A stretch of DNA of 5,368 nucleotides from Flavobacteriaceae bacterium (GTDB lineage Bacteria; Bacteroidota; Bacteroidia; Flavobacteriales; Flavobacteriaceae). The notes below the pieces were generated by a model. The model was not told where the DNA came from and did not search any database. It worked only from the letters and a program-made list of their open reading frames with translations. Of this stretch, positions 1 through 5,368 are shown piece by piece. The stretch is taken from the NCBI GenBank assembly GCA_018674025.1, contig JABHBC010000167.1, forward strand, positions 1 through 5,368. Direction: 5' to 3'. A program made the translations under genes and the position numbers. Every line of letters starts with the position of its first letter. Position 1 is the first letter of the stretch.

Positions 1-233
1 ATGAAAATTTAAAAATATTTCCAAATCCTTCAAATGGAGTATTTACAATTAAAACAACATTAACCAATTCAAGTTATAAAGTCCATAATTTAATTGGTCA
101 AACTATTAAATCTGGATTTATAAACAACGGAGTAAATTCAATAGATATTAGAAACTCAATTGATGGGATTTATTTTATAACAATTGAATCTAAAAATGGA
201 GAAAAAATTGGATATAAATTAATTAAGAATTAG
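1..233 (+). CDS. C-terminal end of a T9SS-sorted secreted or surface protein (partial)
   Basis: The reading frame is open from the window edge (first whole codon at base 3) to the TAG at 231-233, giving the last 76 residues of a larger protein that starts outside the window. It begins ENLKIFPNPSNG, then a beta-rich stretch with VHNLIGQTI and IDIRNSIDGIYFITI, and ends in basic KLIKN. This order (PNPSNG turn, 'G' loop, D-GIY-(I/V) strand, short basic tail) matches the type A C-terminal sorting domain (Por_Sor_tail type) of Bacteroidota. In that family the domain directs a protein with a signal peptide through the type IX secretion machinery in the outer membrane and is usually cleaved off. The cargo domain is not visible, so the protein's own activity cannot be named. 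Its stop codon overlaps that of convergent rsmG by 4 bases. Confidence 0.87.
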   Translation, partial: ENLKIFPNPSNGVFTIKTTLTNSSYKVHNLIGQTIKSGFINNGVNSIDIRNSIDGIYFITIESKNGEKIGYKLIKN

Positions 234-236
234 TTT
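216..236 (+). terminator. Possible weak hairpin terminator across the convergent stop codons
   Basis: Bases 216-224 can pair with 228-236 around a 3-base AAG loop. The stem has nine pairs, all A-U except one G-U, and T residues continue to base 238. The hairpin covers the overlapping stop codons of the T9SS cargo gene and rsmG, where a terminator would be expected. The stem has no G-C pairs, so its stability is low, and in such AT-rich DNA a hairpin of this kind can arise by chance. Confidence 0.22.
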
Positions 237-865
237 TTGGTCTTGTATTTTATTGGTAAGTAGACAACTTTCTTTTCACTAAAAAAGTCTTCATTAAAAA
301 ATTCTGAGAGCTTAAAAGTTTTAACATTTTTTAAACTTTTGAGCTCTTCATTTAAGTCTCCACCTTTCAGATAAAGAACACCATTTTTGAAATCATTAAA
401 TGAAATTTTATTTATTTTAAATTTAATCCAAGAAACGAAATCTTTCATATTAGTCACTGCTCTAGAGACAACAAAATCATTTTTTTCAGAGATAGCCTCT
501 ACTCTACAACTTGAAGTATTAACATTTTTTAGATCTAATTCTTTAACAATATTATTTACGACGTTAATTTTTTTTTGAATACTGTCTACTAAATGAAATT
601 TGCAATTTGGGAATAATATAGCAAGAGGTATGCCTGGAAAACCACCACCAGTACCAACATCCAAAATATTAGTGCCGTCTTTAAAAGAAATTAATTTAGC
701 AATGGATAGTGAATGTAAGACATGTCTCAAATACAACTCATCAATGTCTTTTCTAGAAATAACATTGATTTTAGAGTTCCAGTCTTTATAAAGAACCTCT
801 AATTTGGTAAATTGAATTAGTTGCTCCTTTGATAAATCCTTAAAGTATTTCTGAATAATTTTCAT
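230..865 (-). CDS. rsmG: 16S rRNA (guanine527-N7)-methyltransferase RsmG
   Basis: RsmG (GidB) uses S-adenosylmethionine to methylate N7 of G527 in the 530 loop of 16S rRNA, acting in the cytoplasm on the small subunit; loss in other bacteria gives low-level streptomycin resistance (family knowledge). The 211-residue length is normal. Visible family motifs are WNSKINVIS (29-37), RHVLHSL (47-53), the SAM-binding loop DVGTGGGFPGIPLAI (69-83), the acidic HLVDS strand (91-95) whose Asp would hold the ribose, SRAV (134-137) and LKGG (166-169). The start at 865 gives the usual N-terminal helix before WN-K-N and has no upstream in-frame competitor that would add conserved sequence. The gene reads away from the desaturase across a short divergent gap and its stop overlaps the stop of the T9SS cargo gene. 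It appears intact and monocistronic in this window. Confidence 0.97.
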   Translation of the reverse strand: MKIIQKYFKDLSKEQLIQFTKLEVLYKDWNSKINVISRKDIDELYLRHVLHSLSIAKLISFKDGTNILDVGTGGGFPGIPLAILFPNCKFHLVDSIQKKINVVNNIVKELDLKNVNTSSCRVEAISEKNDFVVSRAVTNMKDFVSWIKFKINKISFNDFKNGVLYLKGGDLNEELKSLKNVKTFKLSEFFNEDFFSEKKVVYLPIKYKTKN

Positions 866-939
866 AAAAAATTTAATATCAACAAAAATAAGTTTTTGTC
901 CACAATTATTTCTAAATAAGATATAAAGAAATTACATTT
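866..939. promoter_or_regulatory. Divergent promoter region between rsmG and the desaturase
   Basis: This 74-base, almost purely A+T gap separates two divergent start codons, so it should hold the promoters of rsmG (leftward) and of the desaturase cluster (rightward). If the desaturase starts at 979 instead of 940, the region extends to 978. For the rightward direction I see AT-rich -10-like words such as TAAGAT (917-922) and TATAAA (922-927), but no clear TTTG/TAnnTTTG pair with correct spacing, so no precise start point can be given. No Shine-Dalgarno sequence precedes either start, as is usual in this phylum. Confidence 0.5.
883..890 (-). promoter_or_regulatory. rsmG: Candidate Bacteroidota -7 element (TAnnTTTG) for rsmG
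   Basis: Read on the - strand these bases are TATTTTTG, an exact match to the TAnnTTTG -7 element recognised by the primary sigma factor of Bacteroidota. It lies 17 bases upstream of the rsmG start codon, predicting a very short leader. The expected -33 TTTG is not perfect: the nearest is TTTA followed by G (912-916 read leftward), about 21-22 bases away. T-rich sequence makes chance matches likely. Confidence 0.28.
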
Positions 940-2073
940 ATGATATATTTACTTTTAAATAAATCTAAACAATCTTTTATGACCCCAAAAGCTATATTAT
1001 TTAACCGAAAAGATTCTAAACTTTTTTTTAAAACTTTAAATAAAAGAGTTAATAATTATTTTAATGAAAAAAATATTTCAAAATCTGGAAATTGGAAGCT
1101 TTGGTTGAAAACGTTTGTAATGTTTTCACTTCTTTTAACCCCATATATTTTAATATCAATTTTTACTATTCCAAGTTGGATGCAAATTTCCCTTTCAATC
1201 ATTATGGGAATTGGTTTAGCAGGAGTTGGAATGAATGTAATGCATGATGGAAATCACGGTTCATTTTCTAGTAAAAAATGGGTTAATAGACTTATGGGAG
1301 GAAGTATATACATTTTAGCTGGTAACAGATACAATTGGCAAGTACAACACAATGTTCTTCATCACACATACACTAATATTCATGGTCATGATGAAGATTT
1401 AGAAGCCGGCAGAGTAATTAGATTTTCAAAACATTCAAAATGGAGATGGTTTCATAAATTTCAACATTATTATTCTGTTTTTTTCTACGGACTTTTAACA
1501 ATTAATTGGTCGATAACAACAGATTTTTTTCAAATGAAAAGATTTATGAAAAGAAAATTATCACATGGTAAATTTCCTAATCCGTTTGTGAATTGGACCA
1601 AACTATTTGTATCAAAGATTTTATACTTTTTATTTTGGATTTTTATTCCAATATTAGTTTTTAACATTATTTGGTGGAAAGTAGTATTATCATTTTTAGT
1701 AATGCATTATACTGCAGGACTAATACTAAGTTTAGTTTTTCAACTTGCCCACATAATGGATGAGGCAGATATGCCACTTCCTGATAAACAAGGGAATATG
1801 AAAAACAGCTGGGCAATTCATCAATTAAAAACAACCGTAAATTTTGCAGCAAATAATTGGCTTGTAAATTGGTTTACTGGTGGATTAAATCATCAAGTTG
1901 AGCACCATATATTTCCAAATATATCACACGTTCACTACGATAAAATTTCTGAAATTGTTAAAAAAACAGCTAGTGAATTTAACCTTCCATACAACGAATT
2001 CAAAACTACTAGAGACGCCTTAGTGGCGCACTTTAAATATTTACGTCACATGGGTCTAAAACCTACAACATAA
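940..2073 (+). CDS. Membrane fatty acid desaturase (front-end / acyl-CoA desaturase-like)
   Basis: A membrane-bound, di-iron fatty acid desaturase that would use O2 and an electron donor to insert a double bond into acyl chains, adjusting membrane fluidity. The three histidine boxes are all present: HDGNH (102-106), HNVLHH (137-142) and QVEHH (319-323, preceded by H318); H271 in QLAHIMDEADMP is a likely extra ligand. Hydrophobic segments lie near 56-76, 80-100, 176-192, 224-245 and 247-270. The Q at the third box is the signature of the front-end/linoleoyl-CoA-type branch, but there is no fused cytochrome b5 domain, so a separate ferredoxin or similar donor is needed. Substrate and bond position cannot be read from sequence. 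The start is uncertain: Met14 (base 979, MTPKAILFNRKDSKLFF) fits the usual N-terminus of flavobacterial homologues better than base 940. First gene of a tight cluster; the aminotransferase follows after 4 bases. Confidence 0.93.
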   Translation: MIYLLLNKSKQSFMTPKAILFNRKDSKLFFKTLNKRVNNYFNEKNISKSGNWKLWLKTFVMFSLLLTPYILISIFTIPSWMQISLSIIMGIGLAGVGMNVMHDGNHGSFSSKKWVNRLMGGSIYILAGNRYNWQVQHNVLHHTYTNIHGHDEDLEAGRVIRFSKHSKWRWFHKFQHYYSVFFYGLLTINWSITTDFFQMKRFMKRKLSHGKFPNPFVNWTKLFVSKILYFLFWIFIPILVFNIIWWKVVLSFLVMHYTAGLILSLVFQLAHIMDEADMPLPDKQGNMKNSWAIHQLKTTVNFAANNWLVNWFTGGLNHQVEHHIFPNISHVHYDKISEIVKKTASEFNLPYNEFKTTRDALVAHFKYLRHMGLKPTT

Positions 2074-2077
2074 AAGA

Positions 2078-3265
2078 ATGAAAGAGAATTTATCTGAAAG
2101 AATAAACAACCTCGCTGTTTCGCAGACTCTAGCAATGGCAGCAAAAGCAAGAGAATTAAAAAATCAAGGAAAAGATGTAATTGGTCTTAGCTTAGGCGAA
2201 CCTGACTTTAACACTCCTAATTATATCAAACAAGCTGCTGTTAATGCAATAAATGAAGATTATAATTCTTATACTCCAGTAGATGGATATGTTGATCTTA
2301 AAAATGCTATAATAACAAAATTTAAAAGAGATAATAATTTAAGCTATGATTTATCTCAAATAGTTGTTTCAACAGGTGCAAAACAATCTCTATCCAATGT
2401 AGCAGCAGCACTAATTAACCCTAATGATGAAGTTATACTTCCTTGTCCATATTGGGTTAGCTATAGCGATATTGTTGGTTTAAATGGAGGTGTACCCATC
2501 GAGGTTAAAACCGATATTTCTAATGATTTTAAAATGACTGCAAAAGATTTAGAAAATGCTATTACCCCTAAAACTAAAATGATTTGGTTTAGTTCTCCAT
2601 GTAATCCTAGTGGGTCTGTTTACAGTAAAAAGGAATTAAGAGAATTAGCAGATGTTCTTGTTAAATATCCAGATATTTATGTTTTATCTGATGAAATATA
2701 TGAACATATTAATTTTTGTGGAGTACATTTTAGCATAGCTGAGTTTGAAGACATGTATGATAGAACAATCACTGTAAATGGTGTATCAAAAGCATTTGCA
2801 ATGACTGGTTGGAGAATTGGTTATATTGGTGGTCCTGCATGGATAGCCAGAGCATGTAATAAAATGCAAGGCCAAGTAACATCTGGTGCAAATTGTATTG
2901 CTCAAAGAGCTGTGATTACAGCACTGATTGAATCACCCTCTAAAATAACATATATGGTTGATGAATTTAAATTAAGAAGAGACTTAATTTTAAGTTTATT
3001 AAATGATATCGATGGTTTTAAATGCAATACTCCTGATGGCGCTTTTTACGTATTTCCTGATGTTTCATACTTTTTTGGTAAAACTATTGGTGGTTATAAA
3101 ATTAATAATGCCTCAGACATGTCACTATTTTTATTAGACAAAGCATTAGTTGCAACTGTTACTGGTGATGCTTTTGGAGACCCTAATTGTATAAGAATTT
3201 CTTATGCAGCTTCACAAGATCAATTAATTGAAGCAATAAAAAGAATTAAAAAAGCTGTATCTTAA
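2078..3265 (+). CDS. aspC: PLP-dependent class I aminotransferase, aspartate aminotransferase type (subgroup Ib)
   Basis: A cytosolic pyridoxal-phosphate enzyme that most likely exchanges the amino group between aspartate and 2-oxoglutarate, linking oxaloacetate with amino acid synthesis. Its 395 residues cover a complete fold-type I enzyme. Visible landmarks are LSLGEPDF (37-44), STGAKQ (98-103), PYW (124-126), CNPSG with the PLP-contacting Asn176, SDEIYEH with Asp205 and Tyr208, the Schiff-base Lys238 in SKAFAMTGWRIGY with Arg246, and Arg373 in CIRIS, expected to bind the substrate alpha-carboxylate. The SKAFAMTGWRIGY block is very close to that of Thermus-type (Ib) aspartate aminotransferases; relatives also act on prephenate, aromatic amino acids or alanine, so specificity is less certain than family. 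The start MKENLSERIN is usual for the group. It sits 4 bases after the desaturase and 4 before the YbjQ-like gene, implying one transcript. Confidence 0.95.
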   Translation: MKENLSERINNLAVSQTLAMAAKARELKNQGKDVIGLSLGEPDFNTPNYIKQAAVNAINEDYNSYTPVDGYVDLKNAIITKFKRDNNLSYDLSQIVVSTGAKQSLSNVAAALINPNDEVILPCPYWVSYSDIVGLNGGVPIEVKTDISNDFKMTAKDLENAITPKTKMIWFSSPCNPSGSVYSKKELRELADVLVKYPDIYVLSDEIYEHINFCGVHFSIAEFEDMYDRTITVNGVSKAFAMTGWRIGYIGGPAWIARACNKMQGQVTSGANCIAQRAVITALIESPSKITYMVDEFKLRRDLILSLLNDIDGFKCNTPDGAFYVFPDVSYFFGKTIGGYKINNASDMSLFLLDKALVATVTGDAFGDPNCIRISYAASQDQLIEAIKRIKKAVS

Positions 3266-3269
3266 CATT

Positions 3270-3584
3270 ATGATAATAACTACAACAGAAAATATTCCTA
3301 ATAAAGAGATAACAGAAATTTTAGGTATTGCCAGAGGCAGTACGGTTAGAGCTAGAAATGTCGCTAAAGATATATTTGCAGCACTTAAAGGGGTTGTTGG
3401 TGGAGAGATAAGTGAATACACGAAGCTTCAAGCTGATTCAAGAGAGCAAGCTCTTCAAAGAATGCATAAAGATGCAGAAAAAATGGGAGCTGATGCTGTT
3501 ATAAACGTAAGAATGACTACTTCAATGGTAATGCAGGGAGCTTCAGAGCTTTTAGCGTACGGAACTGCAGTAAAATTAAAATAA
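3270..3584 (+). CDS. ybjQ: YbjQ / UPF0145 family protein (putative heavy-metal-binding domain)
   Basis: A 104-residue single-domain protein of the YbjQ/UPF0145 (DUF74) family. Members form small alpha/beta ring-like oligomers; 'heavy-metal binding' is a database label with little direct proof, and the cellular role is unknown. Diagnostic features are the N-terminal strand MIITTTENIPNKEI, ILGIARGSTVRARN (17-30), VGGEISEYTKL (43-53), the helix with regularly spaced Ala/Met (54-72), GADAVINV (73-80) and the closing GTAVKL (98-103). Length is typical (about 100-110) and the gene is intact. There is no signal peptide or membrane segment, so it should be cytosolic. It follows the aminotransferase by 4 bases and its TAA directly abuts the ATG of a 36-codon reading frame, so it probably belongs to the desaturase-aminotransferase transcript. 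The context does not reveal a function. Confidence 0.93.
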   Translation: MIITTTENIPNKEITEILGIARGSTVRARNVAKDIFAALKGVVGGEISEYTKLQADSREQALQRMHKDAEKMGADAVINVRMTTSMVMQGASELLAYGTAVKLK

Positions 3585-3695
3585 ATGACTTTTAATATTA
3601 TTTTCTGGAGTATTACCTCGATATTAATTGTCTATTTGTTAATTAAAAAAATAGGAGCTGAAAAAAAAGAGGATTTTGACAAAAGAGACAATTAA
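3585..3695 (+). CDS. Small single-pass membrane protein, 36 residues, unknown function
   Basis: A short reading frame begins with ATG immediately after the TAA of the ybjQ-like gene (TAAATG, no gap) and ends at TAA 3693-3695, two bases before the convergent trkH stop. The product starts MTFNIIFWSITSILIVYLLI, one hydrophobic helix at about residues 4-20, followed by a strongly charged tail, KKIGAEKKEDFDKRDN. By the positive-inside rule the tail would face the cytoplasm. I do not recognise a family. The exact junction with the upstream gene, the clean amphipathic layout and the filling of an otherwise empty stretch favour a real translationally coupled gene, but 36 codons is short enough to occur by chance. 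A run of eight A residues (3661-3668) lies in the tail-coding part. Confidence 0.5.
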   Translation: MTFNIIFWSITSILIVYLLIKKIGAEKKEDFDKRDN

Positions 3696-3697
3696 AT

Positions 3698-5185
3698 TTA
3701 TCTTTTTTTCCAAAAATATGCAGTAAAAATAATCAATACTGTAAAAAGTTCTAATCTTCCTACTATCATTAAAAACGATGACCACCACTTAGCAAATGAT
3801 GACATTTGATTAAATGTACCCATTGGGCCAAAATCACCAATTGAGGGACCAACATTACCCAAACTTGATGCTGAAACTCCTAGGGCGGATTGAAAATCAA
3901 GACCAAACATAGAAAATCCAAGCGCACCAATCATGAAGGTTAACATGTAGATAATAAAGAAACCTAAAATATTATATACAATTTCATTTGGAACAGATTT
4001 ATTATTATACCTAACAGGGACAATTGCATTTGGGTGTAAAATTCTTTTAAATTCTAAAAATCCATTTTTGATAAGAAGTAAATGTCTAACAATCTTAAAG
4101 CCTCCAGATGTACTACCTGCAGAACCACCGATAAACATTAAACCAAAAAATATTAATAATAAAAAAGGAGTCCAAGATGTATAATCTGCTGTTACGAAAC
4201 CTGTAGTAGTTACTATTGAAACAACTTGAAACAGGGAGTGTCTAATAACTCCTTCGACTCTACTAAATAACGAAATATCATCACTAACTAAAAAGTTAGA
4301 ATTAAAAAAGACAATTAATGCTACAATTACAGAAAAGAATACTACAAATTTTAAATACAAATTAAACTCTTCATCTATATTAATTTTATTCAATTTTCCT
4401 TTAAACACATAATATAGAAGCACAAAATTAGTACCCGCTATAAACATAAAAAATATAACTATATATTGTATCATTGGCATATTATTCCAATAGGCTAAAC
4501 TTGTATCCTTAGTTGAAAAACCACCTGAAGCTATATTTGACATTGAGTGATTAATAGCATCAAAAAATGACATACCAAAAATACTCAGGAGTAATGTCTC
4601 AATTAAAGTAACACTTAAGTATATTAACCATAATCTTTTAGCTGTATCTGTTATTCTTGGGTGTAATTTATCAGCACTTGGGCCTGGTGCTTCTGCAGAA
4701 AAAAGCTGCATTCCTCCTATTCCTAAAAGTGGTAAAATTGCTATAGCTAGAACAATTATACCCATACCTCCAATCCAATGTGTGATACTTCTCCAAAAGA
4801 TAATTCCCTTAGGTAATGATTCAATTGAATCTAGTATAGTTGCTCCAGTTGTAGTATATCCTGATGTAGTTTCAAAAATTATGTTAGTAAAACCCTGAAC
4901 AGAATCTGTTAAAATGTATGGAAGTGAGCCAGATAATATCATAACTATCCAACCAAATATTACAACAATGTAGCCCTCTCTTTTATTTAAATTAATATCA
5001 AAATTTCGATTGTATATGGAACAAAAAGCACCTAAGGACAAAACTATAATTCCAGAAACAATTAGGCTATCAGTAATGCCGTCATTATACATATAGCTTA
5101 GTAAGGAAGCGATGAACATAAAACCTCCATTAAACATCAATAGAATACCAAAAAAATAAAATATTATTTTATAATTAATTTTCAT
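3698..5185 (-). CDS. trkH: TrkH-type potassium uptake channel subunit
   Basis: TrkH is the membrane part of the Trk potassium uptake system, a channel-like superfamily K+ transporter gated by the cytosolic TrkA ring. The 495-residue chain holds four pseudo-repeats of membrane-pore loop-membrane type. The four filter loops are visible: TTTGAT (111-116), NIASGGFS (217-224), VTTTGF (325-330) and LGNVGPS (442-448), each with the glycine that coordinates K+. The Gly/Ser-rich gating loop GGSAGSTSGGFK (353-364) and the conserved arginine of VGRLELFT (R477) are also present. HWIGGMGIIVLAIAILPLLG (136-155) is a classic TrkH block. The chain is intact and of usual length (about 480-500). It starts 9 bases after the stop of trkA, so the two are co-transcribed; no promoter is seen in that gap. 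It converges on the + strand cluster, ending 2 bases from the small membrane reading frame. TrkH, not KtrB, is favoured by length and the extra N-terminal hairpin. Confidence 0.97.
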   Translation of the reverse strand: MKINYKIIFYFFGILLMFNGGFMFIASLLSYMYNDGITDSLIVSGIIVLSLGAFCSIYNRNFDINLNKREGYIVVIFGWIVMILSGSLPYILTDSVQGFTNIIFETTSGYTTTGATILDSIESLPKGIIFWRSITHWIGGMGIIVLAIAILPLLGIGGMQLFSAEAPGPSADKLHPRITDTAKRLWLIYLSVTLIETLLLSIFGMSFFDAINHSMSNIASGGFSTKDTSLAYWNNMPMIQYIVIFFMFIAGTNFVLLYYVFKGKLNKINIDEEFNLYLKFVVFFSVIVALIVFFNSNFLVSDDISLFSRVEGVIRHSLFQVVSIVTTTGFVTADYTSWTPFLLLIFFGLMFIGGSAGSTSGGFKIVRHLLLIKNGFLEFKRILHPNAIVPVRYNNKSVPNEIVYNILGFFIIYMLTFMIGALGFSMFGLDFQSALGVSASSLGNVGPSIGDFGPMGTFNQMSSFAKWWSSFLMIVGRLELFTVLIIFTAYFWKKR

Positions 5186-5194
5186 ATTATTAAC

Positions 5195-5368
5195 CTAATA
5201 AAAGAATTTTTCAACTTGATTTACTGTTTCAAGTTTACAACAAACTACCACTCTGTCATCTTTTAATATTTTAAAATCACCCAAAACAACAAGACCATTT
5301 CCGTTTCTTATTACTCCACTAATTATGGCTTCTCTAGGGAAATTAAGATCTCTAATAAGTTTATTACA
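5195..5368 (-). CDS. trkA: Trk system potassium uptake protein TrkA, C-terminal fragment (partial)
   Basis: The last 57 residues of a protein reading leftward, with its stop TAG at 5197-5195 and its start beyond the window edge. The visible part includes KLIRDLNFPREAIISGVIRN, then GNGLVVLGDFKILKDDRVVV and a short final helix VNQVEKFFY. This is the pattern of a TrkA/RCK C-terminal domain: a basic strand with I-(S/A)-G-(V/I)-(I/V)-R, then 'GD--I--DD-VVV'. Position agrees, since it directly precedes trkH. TrkA forms a cytosolic ring that binds nucleotides (NAD(H), ATP/ADP) through N-terminal Rossmann domains, not in view, and opens or closes the TrkH pore. The usual Thr after GD is Phe here, a minor difference. 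The family call rests on a fragment plus the strong neighbour evidence. Confidence 0.88.
   Translation of the reverse strand, partial: CNKLIRDLNFPREAIISGVIRNGNGLVVLGDFKILKDDRVVVCCKLETVNQVEKFFY

Noticed and set aside
1..12. ATG at base 1 as a gene start
   Set aside because: That frame meets a TAA stop at bases 10-12; the real coding frame through this region is the third one, carrying the sorting domain.
387..791. Two 63-codon open frames on the + strand (387-578 and 600-791)
   Set aside because: Both lie wholly antisense to rsmG, which carries clear family motifs; their translations look like low-complexity shadow sequence with no recognisable domain.
1667..1852. 61-codon open frame on the - strand inside the desaturase
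   Set aside because: It is antisense to a well-conserved desaturase segment and shows no family features of its own.
3224..3421. 65-codon open frame on the - strand across the aminotransferase/ybjQ junction
   Set aside because: It overlaps two convincing genes on the other strand. Its hydrophobic look comes from the antisense reading of Ile/Asn/Lys-rich codons.
3681..3706. Possible terminator hairpin between the + strand cluster and trkH (AAAAGA at 3681-3686, TCTTTT at 3701-3706)
   Set aside because: The stem is only 6 pairs, nearly all A-U, with a 14-base loop. In such AT-rich DNA it is not distinguishable from chance.
3661..3709. Homopolymer runs A8 (3661-3668) and T7 (3703-3709) as possible phase-variation switches
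   Set aside because: Runs of this length are ordinary at this A+T content. The T7 run lies in the last codons of trkH, where a slip would alter only the final few residues before a new stop, so switching is improbable.
1..5368. Mobile elements, CRISPR arrays, tRNA/rRNA genes, riboswitches or defence systems
   Set aside because: I saw no transposase or integrase motif, no regularly spaced repeats and no gap long enough for a structured RNA leader. The sequence is almost entirely filled by ordinary protein genes.

Overview
The window is an AT-rich, gene-dense piece of bacterial chromosome that looks like a member of the Bacteroidota, most probably a marine-type Flavobacteriia. Three signs support this. 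The first gene fragment ends in a C-terminal domain resembling type IX secretion (T9SS) sorting signals, which are restricted to this phylum. The genes lack Shine-Dalgarno sequences. One start region carries a TAnnTTTG element typical of Bacteroidota promoters. The family or genus cannot be fixed from the sequence alone; short gaps and high AT suggest a compact genome, which is inference.

Layout, left to right: (1) the 3' end of a gene on the + strand for a secreted or surface protein, with only its 76-residue sorting domain in view; (2) rsmG (gidB) on the - strand, whose stop codon overlaps that of gene 1 by 4 bases; (3) a short divergent promoter region of about 75-115 bases; (4) a + strand cluster of a membrane fatty acid desaturase, a class I aspartate-type aminotransferase, a YbjQ/UPF0145 protein and a previously unlisted 36-residue membrane peptide, with gaps of 4, 4 and 0 bases, so probably one transcript; (5) on the - strand, converging on that cluster with a 2-base gap, trkH followed upstream by the C-terminal end of trkA, together forming a potassium uptake operon.

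Functionally these are housekeeping modules: 16S rRNA methylation, membrane lipid unsaturation, amino acid metabolism and potassium uptake. TrkA and TrkH form one complex (cytosolic nucleotide-gated ring plus membrane channel). The desaturase, aminotransferase and YbjQ protein share no obvious pathway; their tight spacing suggests co-transcription rather than a joint reaction.

I found no mobile element, CRISPR array, tRNA, rRNA or riboswitch, and no evidence of a new multi-gene system. The most useful second looks are the 36-residue membrane peptide, the uncertain start of the desaturase, and a near-consensus DnaA-box-like site in the rsmG/desaturase intergenic region.
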